Of a DNA stretch of 64,000 nucleotides, positions 17,284-27,152 are shown one piece after another (position 1 is the stretch's first letter; every line of letters begins with the position of its first letter). Location of the stretch: assembly GCA_002492525.1 (NCBI GenBank), contig DKZA01000043.1, positions 22,930 through 86,929 on the forward strand, read 5' to 3'. The notes beneath the pieces are model-generated. The model saw only the letters and a program-made list of their open reading frames with translations, ran no database searches and was not told where the DNA came from. The position numbers and the translations under genes are program-made. Origin of the DNA: Lachnospiraceae bacterium UBA7086 (GTDB lineage Bacteria > Bacillota > Clostridia > Lachnospirales > Lachnospiraceae).

Positions 17284-18312
17284 TCAGTTATTTCTATATA
17301 AATCATCCAACTGTTTCTTTAATAGCTTCAGATTACTGACTACCTTCTCATAATCCATTCTCTTGGGACCGATAATACCGATCGTTCCTTTCATCCCCTC
17401 ATCCAATTCATAAGTGGCTGTCACAATACTACAGTCTTTCATTCCCGCCACTGGTGTCTCACTGCCGATATAAACCTGTATACCGGTATTGTTCTCATCC
17501 GCCAGATTATCCTGTACCAGTTCACTGAGCAGCTGTTTCTCTTCAAAAGTTGTAATCAGCTCACTGGCCCGTTCATGATCGGCAAGTTCCGGATACTTAA
17601 AGAGATTCTTTGCTCCACTGGTATAAATCTCCAGATCTTCGTCGGCCCTGATGGCCTCCGCCACCGCATCAATAACATTCCCTACAATCTCACTGTGAAT
17701 CCCGGCCTGCTGTTTCATGGCTGCAATCATTCCCAGATTAATCTCTTCCAGAGTCAGCCCGTTTAAATGCGTATTGAGAAGAATATTTAACTTTAAAAGT
17801 GTTTCCTCACCCAATCTCTCAGCCACCGTCAATATGGTATTCTTAATGACATTACCTTCCACCACAATAACTGCCAGAATCTGATCGACATCTACCTGGG
17901 AAAGCTGGATAAATTTCACCTTGTTGCGATGATACTGCGGTGCCGATATCAGCGCCGCATAGTCGGTATTATTGGCGAGTACCTTTGCCGCACGCTTTAA
18001 GAGATGATCCATCTTATCTTCCTTCTCAAGAAGCATCTCCTTCATCTCTTCCACTTCCCGTTCTTTCTCTTCCATCATCCTGTCCACATATAGACGATAA
18101 CCCTTATCGGAAGGAATCCTGCCTGCGGAAGTGTGGGGCTGGAGAATATATCCCAGCTCTTCCAGATCAGCCATCTCATTTCTGATGGTAGCCGAACTCA
18201 AGTTTAAATCAGTGTACTTAGAAATCGTACGGCTGCCTACCGGTTCGCCTGTCTCTAAGTAGTTGCGAATGATGGCTTGCAATATTATATATTTTCTTTC
18301 ATCTAACTGCAT
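17284..18312 (-). CDS. hrcA: Heat-inducible transcription repressor HrcA
   Basis: 342 residues: winged-helix N-terminus (GEPVGSRTISKYTDLNLSS, then ATIRNEMADLEELGYI and the HTSAGRIPSDKGYR hallmark), followed by the GAF-like and dimerisation regions. It binds the CIRCE element, which lies 17 bases upstream of its own start codon, and represses the chaperone operon until heat stress titrates GroEL. First gene of the operon. Confidence 0.97.
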   Translation of the reverse strand: MQLDERKYIILQAIIRNYLETGEPVGSRTISKYTDLNLSSATIRNEMADLEELGYILQPHTSAGRIPSDKGYRLYVDRMMEEKEREVEEMKEMLLEKEDKMDHLLKRAAKVLANNTDYAALISAPQYHRNKVKFIQLSQVDVDQILAVIVVEGNVIKNTILTVAERLGEETLLKLNILLNTHLNGLTLEEINLGMIAAMKQQAGIHSEIVGNVIDAVAEAIRADEDLEIYTSGAKNLFKYPELADHERASELITTFEEKQLLSELVQDNLADENNTGIQVYIGSETPVAGMKDCSIVTATYELDEGMKGTIGIIGPKRMDYEKVVSNLKLLKKQLDDLYRNN

Positions 18313-18328
18313 ACCATTTCTCCTATTG

Positions 18329-18355
18329 TTAGCACTCGATTCACTAGAGTGCTAA
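18329..18355. promoter_or_regulatory. CIRCE operator
   Basis: TTAGCACTC-N9-GAGTGCTAA, a perfect match to the HrcA-binding inverted repeat, placed between the promoter and the hrcA start codon. Confidence 0.97.
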
Positions 18356-18369
18356 CACCTTCTAGTAGT

Positions 18370-18398
18370 AAGTTATCACTTAAGATTTTTATTGTCAA
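18370..18398 (-). promoter_or_regulatory. Promoter of the hrcA operon
   Basis: On the minus strand TTGACA (18398-18393), 17 bases, TAACTT (18375-18370); the CIRCE element follows at the transcription start region. Confidence 0.75.
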
Positions 18399-18442
18399 CA
18401 TCTGGATACAAAAAAATTATTAAAAAAATATAAAAGAAAAAA

Positions 18443-18475
18443 GCAGTCAATTTAAAGTATCCTCAAATTAACTGC
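18443..18475 (-). terminator. Terminator behind the DUF6465 gene
   Basis: Minus-strand GCAGTTAATTT pairs with AAATTGACTGC (one G-U pair) and is followed by TTTTTTCTTTT. Confidence 0.8.
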
Positions 18476-18521
18476 TTACATTCTTCCGATTAGTTGTTCA
18501 CGAACATTTTCCAAAATCTTA

Positions 18522-18962
18522 CTAGATTCCGAAACTACCCTTTACTTCGCCATTGATTACATAGTAAACAACGCTCTCCTCAGGCTTTACATACAACTCA
18601 ACAGATTTAAAATCGCCAACTTTCTGATTCAGATCATATTTCCATACATCCTTGGCAATCTTTACAAGATCCTCTGACGTATAGGACTTATCTGCGAACT
18701 GTACATGTACTGTCTCTTTCACAGCCGCCGTCGTTGTCTTCTTAGCGGGCTCTTTCTTAGCTGTAGTCTTCTTAGTTGTAGTCTTCTTTGCTGTCGTCTT
18801 CTTTGCTGCGGCTGCCTTCTTAGTCTCCTCTTTCTTAGGCTCTGTCTTTGCTACAGATGCTGCCGGTGTTGTCGTTGCTTGTGCTGTCTTTGTATCTGCG
18901 GCTTTAGCAGCTACTGGTTTCGCTGCCGGTTTAACGATTGCTGTTTTCTTTGTGTCTGCCAT
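18522..18962 (-). CDS. DUF6465 family, histone H1-like Lys/Ala-rich protein
   Basis: 146 residues from the ATG at 18962 (GGAGATTAGTC upstream; a longer in-frame opening has no such site). Residues 1-90 are low-complexity Lys/Ala/Thr repeats (TAKKTTTKKTTAKK) like histone H1 tails. The last 60 residues form a small domain (YTSEDLVKIAKDVW, ELYVKPEESVVYYVINGEV) matching DUF6465, a family I know from Lachnospiraceae. Possibly a nucleoid-associated or nucleic-acid-binding protein; function unproven. Monocistronic, with its own terminator. Confidence 0.75.
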   Translation of the reverse strand: MADTKKTAIVKPAAKPVAAKAADTKTAQATTTPAASVAKTEPKKEETKKAAAAKKTTAKKTTTKKTTAKKEPAKKTTTAAVKETVHVQFADKSYTSEDLVKIAKDVWKYDLNQKVGDFKSVELYVKPEESVVYYVINGEVKGSFGI

Positions 18963-19185
18963 GACTAATCTCCTTCCCCATCTTTGGCTCTTTGAACGCT
19001 GCACGTTCCACTTCTGACTTTTTCATAATCTTATCCATGAATCCATTCCTACCTTTGGACCATATGAAGATTCTAGCGCAATCCCGATGCACTGTCAACT
19101 AACAAACTGTAACAAATAGTTACGCTCTGCCTCATTATTTTATACGAAATGACATAAAAATGCGGGCTTTCGTCCGGTTAACTCC

Positions 19186-20010
19186 CTATTTCATCATAAA
19201 ATATCCCAGCACAGCCACGCCAAGCACAATACGGTACCAGCCAAATACTTTAAAATCATGTTTCTTAATATAACCCATCAAAAACCGAATCACAAGCACA
19301 GACACCACGAAGGCAACCACCATACCCACTAATAATATCGTCGTCTCCATACCTGTAACAGACCCTTCAAATTTCAAGACTTTAAGAAGGCTCGCCCCCA
19401 GCATCACGGGAATTGCCAGAAAGAAAGTAAACTCCGCCGCCACCGTCCTGGAAACACCGATCAAAAGCGCCCCCACGATCGTAGCTCCGGAACGGGAAGT
19501 ACCCGGAAATATTGCAGCCAGAAGCTGGAACACACCGATCAGAAACGCCGTCTGATAGGTAATCTGACCAAGTTCCGTAATCCTCGGTGTACTGTTTTTA
19601 TTCCTATTCTCAATCACGATAAAGGCAATACCAAACACGATCAGCGCAACCGCCACACACCAGGGATTATAAAACAGCGCATCCAACACATCATCAAACG
19701 CAAGCCCTATCACTGCGGCCGGAACACAGGCCGCCAGAATCTTAAACCAGAGCACAAATATGTCTTTGCGCACCACGGGCTTTTCCTTCCATTGAAAGGG
19801 AAATATTTTATTCCAGAACAATAATACCACTGCAAGGATTGCGCCCAGCTGAATCACCACCAGAAACATTTCCCAGAATTCCGGACTCACATCAAGTGTC
19901 ACAAACTCATTGAGCAGTATCATATGCCCGGTACTGCTGATGGGCAGCCACTCCGTAATACCCTCTACCACACCAAACAGCACGGCTTTTAAAATTTCTA
20001 TAATATCCAT
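19186..20010 (-). CDS. uppP: Undecaprenyl-diphosphatase UppP (BacA)
   Basis: Membrane phosphatase of 274 residues that recycles undecaprenyl pyrophosphate for wall synthesis and confers bacitracin tolerance. Both family signatures are present: GITEWLPISSTGHMIL near residue 20 and PGTSRSGATIVGALL near residue 165, in a protein with about eight membrane segments. The start at 20010 follows GGGAGTGAAT; an ATG four codons earlier is possible. It is 24 bases behind the patatin gene and probably shares its message. Confidence 0.95.
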   Translation of the reverse strand: MDIIEILKAVLFGVVEGITEWLPISSTGHMILLNEFVTLDVSPEFWEMFLVVIQLGAILAVVLLFWNKIFPFQWKEKPVVRKDIFVLWFKILAACVPAAVIGLAFDDVLDALFYNPWCVAVALIVFGIAFIVIENRNKNSTPRITELGQITYQTAFLIGVFQLLAAIFPGTSRSGATIVGALLIGVSRTVAAEFTFFLAIPVMLGASLLKVLKFEGSVTGMETTILLVGMVVAFVVSVLVIRFLMGYIKKHDFKVFGWYRIVLGVAVLGYFMMK

Positions 20011-20034
20011 ATTCACTCCCATACCTTTCCGTCT

Positions 20035-20889
20035 TCAGGTCTTTTCCAAATATTCCAGCAGATCCAGATAACAATTCTTTGCATCATCATAACCCTCCTT
20101 ATAGAGAGCTTTTAATTTCTCCTTATCTTTCTCCACTCTGCCAACCTTATTCTCACATTTCGGCCGGATTACAAATACCTCCCCGCTCTTTTTCTTTTCC
20201 TCAATATATTGTACCGTATTATTATAAGAAAGATGCCTCTCCCGCATCAGTTCATAAACCTTAGGATACTGCAGATACCTGATGCGGACAGCCGCAAGTT
20301 CTGCCCCTGCCGGCTGTCTCACATACCCTTCCTCTTTGGTCATAACAATCACATTCCTGCGGTTTCCATCCCGTATGGACTGTCTGATAGGAATAGAATC
20401 AGAGATACCGCCGTCTAAATACAATTCACCGTCTATTTTCACATTTCGGGACACTAACGGCAGAGAACTGGACGCCCGTACAGCTACGATATCCTTATGC
20501 ATATCTTTTAACGGCAGATAAGCCGCATCTCCCGTCCGAATGTTAGTCGCCACCGCATAGGCCCTGCCCTCATATTCCGCAAAGGCATCAAAATCATAAG
20601 GATCCAGGTAATCCGGTATCAACTTATAATTCATATCCACACCAAAAAGATCACCTGTCCTGCAAAGGCTTTCTATACTGCAATATTGTTTCATATCCAG
20701 ATAGTTCAGACTGATCCGATAGGAACGCCCCCTCTGTCTTGAAAGATAACTGCACAGATGACAAGCACCTGCCGATACCCCATAACAATCAGAAAAGAAA
20801 ATCTCTTTATCCATAAAGAAATCCAACACACCGGCAGTATAGATGCCTTTCATACCGCCGCCTTCTAAAATAAGTCCTGCCTGATACAT
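20035..20889 (-). CDS. Patatin-like phospholipase/lipid acyl hydrolase
   Basis: 284 residues. The glycine-rich oxyanion loop GGGMKGIYTAGVLDFF, the serine nucleophile in GVSAGA (Ser41 region) and the catalytic Asp in DGGISDSIP (about residue 150) form the patatin dyad. RssA/YjjU-like bacterial branch, cytoplasmic or membrane-associated. Substrate unknown; related enzymes deacylate phospholipids or galactolipids. RBS GGAGGG precedes the ATG. Gap of 16 bases to the aminotransferase upstream and 24 to uppP downstream. Confidence 0.88.
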   Translation of the reverse strand: MYQAGLILEGGGMKGIYTAGVLDFFMDKEIFFSDCYGVSAGACHLCSYLSRQRGRSYRISLNYLDMKQYCSIESLCRTGDLFGVDMNYKLIPDYLDPYDFDAFAEYEGRAYAVATNIRTGDAAYLPLKDMHKDIVAVRASSSLPLVSRNVKIDGELYLDGGISDSIPIRQSIRDGNRRNVIVMTKEEGYVRQPAGAELAAVRIRYLQYPKVYELMRERHLSYNNTVQYIEEKKKSGEVFVIRPKCENKVGRVEKDKEKLKALYKEGYDDAKNCYLDLLEYLEKT

Positions 20890-20905
20890 ATTTTCCCTCC
20901 AGACT

Positions 20906-22090
20906 CTAATACTCCGCCTTTACAAATTTGCGGAAAGCTTCCAGCGACCGTTCCACCTTCTGCGTATCAATACAATATGCAAGCCGGAAGTATCCCTGCA
21001 CCCCAAAGCTGTCACTGGGTACTAAGACCAGATCGTATTTCTTCGCTTTCTCGCTGAAAGCAACTGCATCCTCCTCCAACGCCTTCGGGAAAATATAAAA
21101 TGTTCCACCGGGTTTTACACACTCGAACCCAAGATCCGTAAGCTCTTTATATAATAGGTTCATATTTGTTTCATAAACTGACAAATCTGCGGTCAGATCA
21201 AGCACCTCGGCCACAGCCAGCTGAATAATGGACGGCGGGCAGTTATGTCCTGTGCCTCTGGATATCTGACTGCACATGACACTGATAATATCAGCGTCCG
21301 TGCAGGCCTGATTCACTGCCACATAACCAATCCGTTCCCCCGGCAGGGACAGCGATTTAGAAAAGGAATAACAAGACAAAGTATTATCATAAAACTTAGA
21401 CGGATAAGGTGAATCCACCCCGGCAAAGACAATCTCCCGGTATGGTTCATCGGAAATCAGGAAAATATCATGACCGTACTGCATCTCTTTGTCCCGCATG
21501 ATCCGCGCCAATTCCTGTATGGTCTGCGTGGAATAAACAATGCCCGAAGGATTGTTAGGCGTGTTGATGAGAACCGCCATCACCTTTTCTGTCAGCATCT
21601 GCTCAAAGGCCTCGAAATTAATCTGAAAACTCTCCGTATCCGCCGGCACCACCTTAAGAACCGCTCCTGTCAGATTGATATACGGCGCATATTCCGGAAA
21701 ATAAGGCGCAAAAGTAAGTACTTCATCCCCCGGCTCAGTCACACACCGCACGGCATGAGCGATAGCCCCCGCCGCACCGGTGGTCATAAAAATATGATTT
21801 CCTGTATAATTCATCCCAAACCTTTGATTGAGAGAGGCAGCCACCTTATCCCGCACCGAAGGAATCCCCAGGCTCTGGCTGTAACCATGAAGTTCCATGG
21901 GATTTCTCTCCTGAAGCATCCGAATCATCGTATCCGTAAAAGCCTGCGGCGTCGGTACGGATGGATTTCCCAGGCTGTAATCAAACACATTTTCATAGCC
22001 AATTTCTTTTCCTCTTTGCGTCGCAAACTCCGACAGCTGCCGGATCACGGATTTTCCCTGTAACATGTCTTTATATTTCTGTACAATCAT
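20906..22090 (-). CDS. PLP-dependent class I/II aminotransferase
   Basis: 394 residues, fold type I. Visible motifs: SLGNPSVPTPQAF near the N-terminus, NTPNNPSGIVYS (substrate and PLP contacts), ISDEPYREIVFAG (PLP-binding Asp), and SFSKSLSLPGERIGY with the Schiff-base lysine. Probably an aspartate/aromatic-type aminotransferase; the exact substrate cannot be read. AAGGACAG lies upstream of the ATG. Co-directional with the GH36 gene (54-base gap) and patatin. Confidence 0.88.
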   Translation of the reverse strand: MIVQKYKDMLQGKSVIRQLSEFATQRGKEIGYENVFDYSLGNPSVPTPQAFTDTMIRMLQERNPMELHGYSQSLGIPSVRDKVAASLNQRFGMNYTGNHIFMTTGAAGAIAHAVRCVTEPGDEVLTFAPYFPEYAPYINLTGAVLKVVPADTESFQINFEAFEQMLTEKVMAVLINTPNNPSGIVYSTQTIQELARIMRDKEMQYGHDIFLISDEPYREIVFAGVDSPYPSKFYDNTLSCYSFSKSLSLPGERIGYVAVNQACTDADIISVMCSQISRGTGHNCPPSIIQLAVAEVLDLTADLSVYETNMNLLYKELTDLGFECVKPGGTFYIFPKALEEDAVAFSEKAKKYDLVLVPSDSFGVQGYFRLAYCIDTQKVERSLEAFRKFVKAEY

Positions 22091-22144
22091 ACTATCTGTC
22101 CTTCTTTCTTTATTCGTAAATTCTACTTTTCTTGTTCTTGCATA

Positions 22145-24355
22145 TCACCTGGCCTTCAAGTGTAACAATCTTCCCTGGAAGTCTCCCCGGATAGGCGGTA
22201 TATTGATCCCCGCATAGTGCAGTGCATCTCCGCGATACTGCGTCTGCTCTATCTCCGGCCAATCTTCCGTATTCTCGATCACATACGTTTTGTCCGGATC
22301 AAGTCCCGGAATGTGAATCCGCCTGCTGTGGAAATTAGGTCTGTTCAACACCTGAATATAGGTAATCAAAGCTTCACTCTTGTCTTTGGCGACTACCTCA
22401 TAGCAGTCATAATAATGATTCTCGGCATAATGTGCAATCCGGTAATAATCCCCCTGGCGCACCAGATCATTATACTGATGATACATGGCCACCTGCTGTG
22501 GAATCATATTGCGGTCTGCTTCCGGTATCTTCGTCACATCCAGCTCATAACCGAAAGTACCCGCTAATGCCACATACCCTCTGGTCGCAAAAGGCGTCAC
22601 CCGCCCCACCATATGATTGGGACAGTCAGCCACATGCGCCCCCATAGTGGACAACGGATAAATCAGCGCCGTACCTGCCTGAATGGATAATCTCTCCACG
22701 GCATCCGTATCATCGGAGCACCATATCTGGGGACTGTAGTAAAGCATGCCGGAATCAAATCTGGCTCCGCCGCCGGAACAATTCTCCAAAAGAAGATTAG
22801 GGAACTCTCTTGTCAGTCTGTCCTGCATCTCGTAAAGTGCAAGTACCTGTCTGTGCAGAAGTTCTCCCTGCCTGTCCGCAGGAAGCCCATAACTGCCGAA
22901 ATCGCTCAACTGCCTGTTCATATCCCATTTTACATATTCAATATTGGCACTGTGCAGTACTGCCGCCACCATATCATAGACATAATCTCTGACCTCTTTA
23001 CGGGTCAGATCGAGCACATATTGATTCCTGGAGAGACTGCCCCGCCTGCCCGGAATCTGAATCGCCCAATCTGGATGTGCCCTGTACAGCTCAGAATCCG
23101 GTGAGATCATTTCCGGCTCAAACCAAATGCCAAATTTCATGCCCAGTTTATTGACCTCTTCCACCAGGCTTTTGAGCCCGCCGTCTATCTTGGCCTCATT
23201 CACCTGCCAGTCCCCCAGACTGCTGTTATCATCATTTCTGTGACCAAACCAGCCGTCGTCCATCACCAGCATCTCGATTCCCAGTTCGGATGCCTGTCTT
23301 GCAATATCCAAAAGCTTCTGCGTGTTAAACTCAAAATAAGTGGCCTCCCAGTTATTGATCAAAACAGGCCGCTTCTTATTCCTGTAGATTCCTCTGATTA
23401 AGTGCTCACGGTACAGATCATGAAAATTCCTGGTCATGCCTCCGATTCCCTGCGCTGAATACATGCAGATGACCTCAGGCGCTTGAAAGCTCTCCCCGGC
23501 CTCCAGTTTCCAGCAGAAATTATCCGGATGAATTCCCATGACGGCACGAATCGATCCGAACTGATCCGCCTCTATCTGCGCCAGAAAATTACCGGAATAC
23601 ACAAAATTCATAGCATAGATTTCGCCCTCTTCCTCTGTGGTGCTTTTCTTTTTCCAGGCCATGAAAGGATGTTCCTGATGGCTCGACTCTCCGCGGACCG
23701 AGCAGACGCTCTGTTTGCCCTTCATGATCCGGCGTGTCTGAATCCCCCGTTCCCTGGCCCAAGAACCGTGCAGCGTCATCATCTCATACTCTTCATTATC
23801 CATATCCATACAAGCCGACAGAACCTTGGTCAGATAAACAGCCTCTTCCCCTGCATTGACGATCTTCACGCTTCTGGCAATCGCATCGGTGTCCGCAAAA
23901 ATACTGTAAGATAATATAACCTGCAAGTGCAATACCTGATCTTCACAGGTAATTTCCAGAGTGCGGCAGGACTCCTTCTCGCCAAATGTCGCCGGCAGAC
24001 CTTCCAGTGCTTCTTTCCCATCATAAATACGATGCGAAACATAGGAAAGCGATACACCTGTATGTCCTCCCAGCGTCCGTACCGCCAAAGTACCCTCTCT
24101 GTAATCGCCCAGATTATTTCCTGTATACTCCATCGGAAAAGTATCCAGAAAAGATGTCCTATCACGGTTATTCTCAGATGGGACAAAAGGCGCCTCTTTT
24201 GTGCGCATCAAATAAGTGAGGTTATCCTCCGAAAGCTTTCTTCCGTAATACACATGTCCCAGAAAATTTTCTTCATCCACAATACCGATACAGTAACTTG
24301 TATGCGGCGTATCCAGTTTAAACATTCTGTTCTGTTCATGATAGGTAATATTCAT
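22145..24355 (-). CDS. Alpha-galactosidase, GH36
   Basis: 736 residues from the ATG at 24355. With this start the nucleophile is Asp478 (KWDMNR) and the acid/base is Asp548 (WCSDDTD), the numbering I recall for Geobacillus AgaA/AgaB, which supports the start; the longer in-frame opening lies inside glpK. The N-terminal beta-supersandwich, the MDDGWFGHRNDD barrel motif and the CSGGGARFD loop are present. No signal peptide, so it acts on imported alpha-galactosides (melibiose, raffinose, or galactosylglycerols). It follows glpK by 58 bases in the same direction. Confidence 0.93.
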   Translation of the reverse strand: MNITYHEQNRMFKLDTPHTSYCIGIVDEENFLGHVYYGRKLSEDNLTYLMRTKEAPFVPSENNRDRTSFLDTFPMEYTGNNLGDYREGTLAVRTLGGHTGVSLSYVSHRIYDGKEALEGLPATFGEKESCRTLEITCEDQVLHLQVILSYSIFADTDAIARSVKIVNAGEEAVYLTKVLSACMDMDNEEYEMMTLHGSWARERGIQTRRIMKGKQSVCSVRGESSHQEHPFMAWKKKSTTEEEGEIYAMNFVYSGNFLAQIEADQFGSIRAVMGIHPDNFCWKLEAGESFQAPEVICMYSAQGIGGMTRNFHDLYREHLIRGIYRNKKRPVLINNWEATYFEFNTQKLLDIARQASELGIEMLVMDDGWFGHRNDDNSSLGDWQVNEAKIDGGLKSLVEEVNKLGMKFGIWFEPEMISPDSELYRAHPDWAIQIPGRRGSLSRNQYVLDLTRKEVRDYVYDMVAAVLHSANIEYVKWDMNRQLSDFGSYGLPADRQGELLHRQVLALYEMQDRLTREFPNLLLENCSGGGARFDSGMLYYSPQIWCSDDTDAVERLSIQAGTALIYPLSTMGAHVADCPNHMVGRVTPFATRGYVALAGTFGYELDVTKIPEADRNMIPQQVAMYHQYNDLVRQGDYYRIAHYAENHYYDCYEVVAKDKSEALITYIQVLNRPNFHSRRIHIPGLDPDKTYVIENTEDWPEIEQTQYRGDALHYAGINIPPIRGDFQGRLLHLKAR

Positions 24356-24413
24356 TTTGTCAGATTTCCTTTCTTCTGCTATATCTATTTCGTAATCGCG
24401 GTATGCATTGTCA

Positions 24414-25913
24414 TCATGCATCCTCCGCCCAGGCAAGCGCACATCTAACGGCACGCTTCCATCCCTTCATCAGCTGCTTTCTGGTTTCCTCTTCCATAGA
24501 CACATCAAATCTTCTCCCCAGCTGCCAGTTGGCACAGATTTCCTTTTCATCCTTCCAATAGCCCACTGAAAGGCCCGCCAGATAAGCCGCTCCCAATGCC
24601 GTCGTCTCGATACAGCTCGGCCGGTACACTGCCTGTCCCGTAATATCTGCCTGAAACTGCATCAGAAAATCGTTGGCGCTGGCACCGCCATCCACTTTCA
24701 GTTCTCCGAGCGGAATCCCCGCATCTTCCTCCATAGCCTTTAATACGTCCATGGACTGGTACGCAATGGACTCTAACACGGCTCTCACGAAGTGTTCTTT
24801 CTGACACCCTCTGGTGATACCCACTACAGTACCTCTTGCATAAGGATTCCAATAGGGGGTACCCATACCCACAAAAGCAGGCACCACATAAACGCCATTG
24901 GTATCCGGCACCCGCATGGCATACTTTTCAGAGTGCTGCGATATCTTCATCATCCGCATCTCATCCCGCATCCACTGCACTGCCGCTCCCGCCACAAACA
25001 CGCTGCCCTCCAACGCATACTCCGGCCTATCGGAATTTCCTGCAGCAATCGTGGTCAAAAGACCGCTCTTACTTGCAATCGCATCCTGTCCTGTATTCAT
25101 CAGAAGAAAGCACCCGGTTCCATAAGTATTCTTTACCTGCCCCGGCTCAAAACAGCACTGTCCGAAAAGTGCCGCCTGCTGGTCTCCTGCTGCTCCCGCA
25201 ATCGGGATTGGTGCGCCGAAAATACTGCTCTCACTCATGCCAAACACCGTGCCTGAGGGTTTTACCTCTGGCAGCATCTGGCGCGGAATCCGTAAGATAG
25301 AAAGCAATTCCTCATCCCACTCCAGCGTATGGATGTTGTAGAGCATGGTGCGGGAAGCGTTGGTATAATCCGTCACATGGGCGGCACCCTTCATCAGATT
25401 CCAGATCAACCAGGTATCCACCGTGCCGAACAACAATTCACCACGCTCGGCCCTCTTCCTGGCGCCTTCCACATGGTCTAAAATCCAGGCAATCTTACTC
25501 CCCGAGAAATAGGCATCCGGTACAAGCCCTGTTTTGGCCTGTATCATCTCCGTATAACCCTGACTTTTCAATCCGTCAATATATGCCGCCGTTCTCCGGC
25601 ACTGCCATACGATTGCATTGTACACCGGCTCACCGGTCTCCTTATCCCACACAATGGTGGTCTCCCGCTGGTTCGTGATTCCGATTCCCGCAATCTGGGA
25701 CGCGCCCACGCCGATATTGGCCATGGCCTCGATCGCCACCGCAAGCTGAGATGCCCAGATTTCCCGGGGATTGTGTTCCACCCACCCGGCCTGGGGATAA
25801 ATCTGCGTAAATTCTTTCTGGGCCATGCTGCAGATACTGCCCTTCTGATCAAACAAAATGCAACGGGAACTGGTAGTCCCCTGATCTAGCGCCATAATAT
25901 ATTGTCTCATCAT
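24414..25913 (-). CDS. glpK: Glycerol kinase
   Basis: FGGY-family kinase, 499 residues, phosphorylating glycerol to sn-glycerol 3-phosphate. Clear marks: ALDQGTTSSRCILFD at the start, GITNQRETTIVW, GAAGDQQAALFGQ, and the C-terminal KVDGGASANDFLMQFQADI signature. Two adjacent ATG codons (25913, 25910) share a GAGG; the second has the better spacing. No glycerol facilitator or glpD lies nearby; instead it precedes a GH36 alpha-galactosidase, which hints at use of a galactosylated glycerol. Confidence 0.95.
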   Translation of the reverse strand: MMRQYIMALDQGTTSSRCILFDQKGSICSMAQKEFTQIYPQAGWVEHNPREIWASQLAVAIEAMANIGVGASQIAGIGITNQRETTIVWDKETGEPVYNAIVWQCRRTAAYIDGLKSQGYTEMIQAKTGLVPDAYFSGSKIAWILDHVEGARKRAERGELLFGTVDTWLIWNLMKGAAHVTDYTNASRTMLYNIHTLEWDEELLSILRIPRQMLPEVKPSGTVFGMSESSIFGAPIPIAGAAGDQQAALFGQCCFEPGQVKNTYGTGCFLLMNTGQDAIASKSGLLTTIAAGNSDRPEYALEGSVFVAGAAVQWMRDEMRMMKISQHSEKYAMRVPDTNGVYVVPAFVGMGTPYWNPYARGTVVGITRGCQKEHFVRAVLESIAYQSMDVLKAMEEDAGIPLGELKVDGGASANDFLMQFQADITGQAVYRPSCIETTALGAAYLAGLSVGYWKDEKEICANWQLGRRFDVSMEEETRKQLMKGWKRAVRCALAWAEDA

Positions 25914-26114
25914 TACCTCACTTCTGCACCGTTCTTATCCGATACTAAGACAGCACGTGAAACCCGGCACAACAATTTTATTAAGTATATAATATCCGAC
26001 CGCGGTTCGTCTATAGCTATCCCTCTTTGTTATACTAAATATTTTTCTCTTCCATATTTTTAGAAACATGCTACAATAGAGGAACATGATATTTAATCTA
26101 AAAAGGAGCCCTAA

Positions 26115-27074
26115 ATGAGTATCTTAGTTGTATTACAACAAATGATCATTATCTTCATCCTGATTGGAATCGGAATGGTTCTATACCGACGTAAAATGTT
26201 ATCGGAAGAAACCTCCAAACAGATTTCCGGCATTATCATCAATGTCACCAATCCGGCTCTTTTAATCTGCTCTGCCTTTGAGGAGGGCCCCAAAGTATCC
26301 CTGCGCGAACTCGGTATTGCCGCAGCCGCTTATGCCGTGGTATTTGCAATCCTGATCGCCGTAGGTTTTTTAATCCCCTATCTCCTTGGCGAGCCAAAGA
26401 AACTCCACTATGCCTATCAGATGCTGACCGTTTTTGGCAATGTAGGCTTTATCGGTATCCCTCTGGCTTCTGCAGTACTTGGCAGTAAATCCTTGATTTT
26501 TGTCTCCATCTTTAACCTGTTGTTCAACCTCCTGATTTATACCTTCGGCATGTCCATGTTGCAAAAGGCCGCTCTCAGACAAGCCAGGGAGAACGGATCT
26601 GTTTTGGAAAATACCTTGACATCCGGCCGTCTGCAGAAGTTTGTCAATGCCGGTACCATTTCCGCCGCAGTTACCATCCTGTTTTATCTGGGTGATTTCC
26701 GGGTACCCGTTATCCTGTCGTCCACGCTCTCTTATGCCGGACGCGCCACCACACTCTTGTCCATGCTGGTTCTTGGCGTATCCGTTGCGCAGATGGCGCC
26801 CAGAGATATTTTCTCACATCCAAAGCTCTATGCCTTTACCTTGCTTCGACAAATCCTGGTGCCTATCGGCTGCGTCCTGCTTATGCGGAAATGGATCGAC
26901 AATACGTTAATCATAAACACCATGCTTCTGATGGTTGCCGTCCCGTCCGCCAACATGCCTCTCATGATTGCCAAACAAATGGATATGGACACAGAATCTA
27001 TCTCACAAGGTATCATCCTTACCACTATCTTAAGTCTTGTGACGGTACCGGTGGCCTGTCTGTTTTTGACATGA
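26115..27074 (+). CDS. AEC-family transporter (auxin efflux carrier type)
   Basis: 319-residue integral membrane protein with about ten predicted helices in two halves, the family pattern. Recognisable stretches are GIGMVLYRRKMLSEE, TVFGNVGFIGIPLASAVLG (half 1) and AVPSANMPLMIAKQMDMD (half 2). AEC proteins carry malate, other organic acids or auxin-like compounds; the substrate here is unknown. GGAG lies 7 bases before the ATG, and an extended TGCTACAAT -10 box lies about 40 bases upstream. Divergent from glpK. Confidence 0.85.
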   Translation: MSILVVLQQMIIIFILIGIGMVLYRRKMLSEETSKQISGIIINVTNPALLICSAFEEGPKVSLRELGIAAAAYAVVFAILIAVGFLIPYLLGEPKKLHYAYQMLTVFGNVGFIGIPLASAVLGSKSLIFVSIFNLLFNLLIYTFGMSMLQKAALRQARENGSVLENTLTSGRLQKFVNAGTISAAVTILFYLGDFRVPVILSSTLSYAGRATTLLSMLVLGVSVAQMAPRDIFSHPKLYAFTLLRQILVPIGCVLLMRKWIDNTLIINTMLLMVAVPSANMPLMIAKQMDMDTESISQGIILTTILSLVTVPVACLFLT

Positions 27075-27152
27075 TAAAAACTGCACATATATCCCGAACA
27101 ATTTCACTTTTATCGTCATAAAATAGAGTAAAACCACATAGGATATTAAGTT

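Noticed and set aside
18705..18968. Cys/Leu-rich plus-strand ORF opposite the DUF6465 gene
   Set aside because: Produced by the Lys/Ala codon repeats on the opposite strand; no ribosome site.
19140..19185. Possible terminator (CCGGACGAAAGCCCGC) behind uppP
   Set aside because: The stem has a mismatch in five base pairs and is too weak to call.
24356..24454. N-terminal extension of the GH36 enzyme
   Set aside because: It would overlap glpK and shift the catalytic aspartates away from the positions expected for the family.
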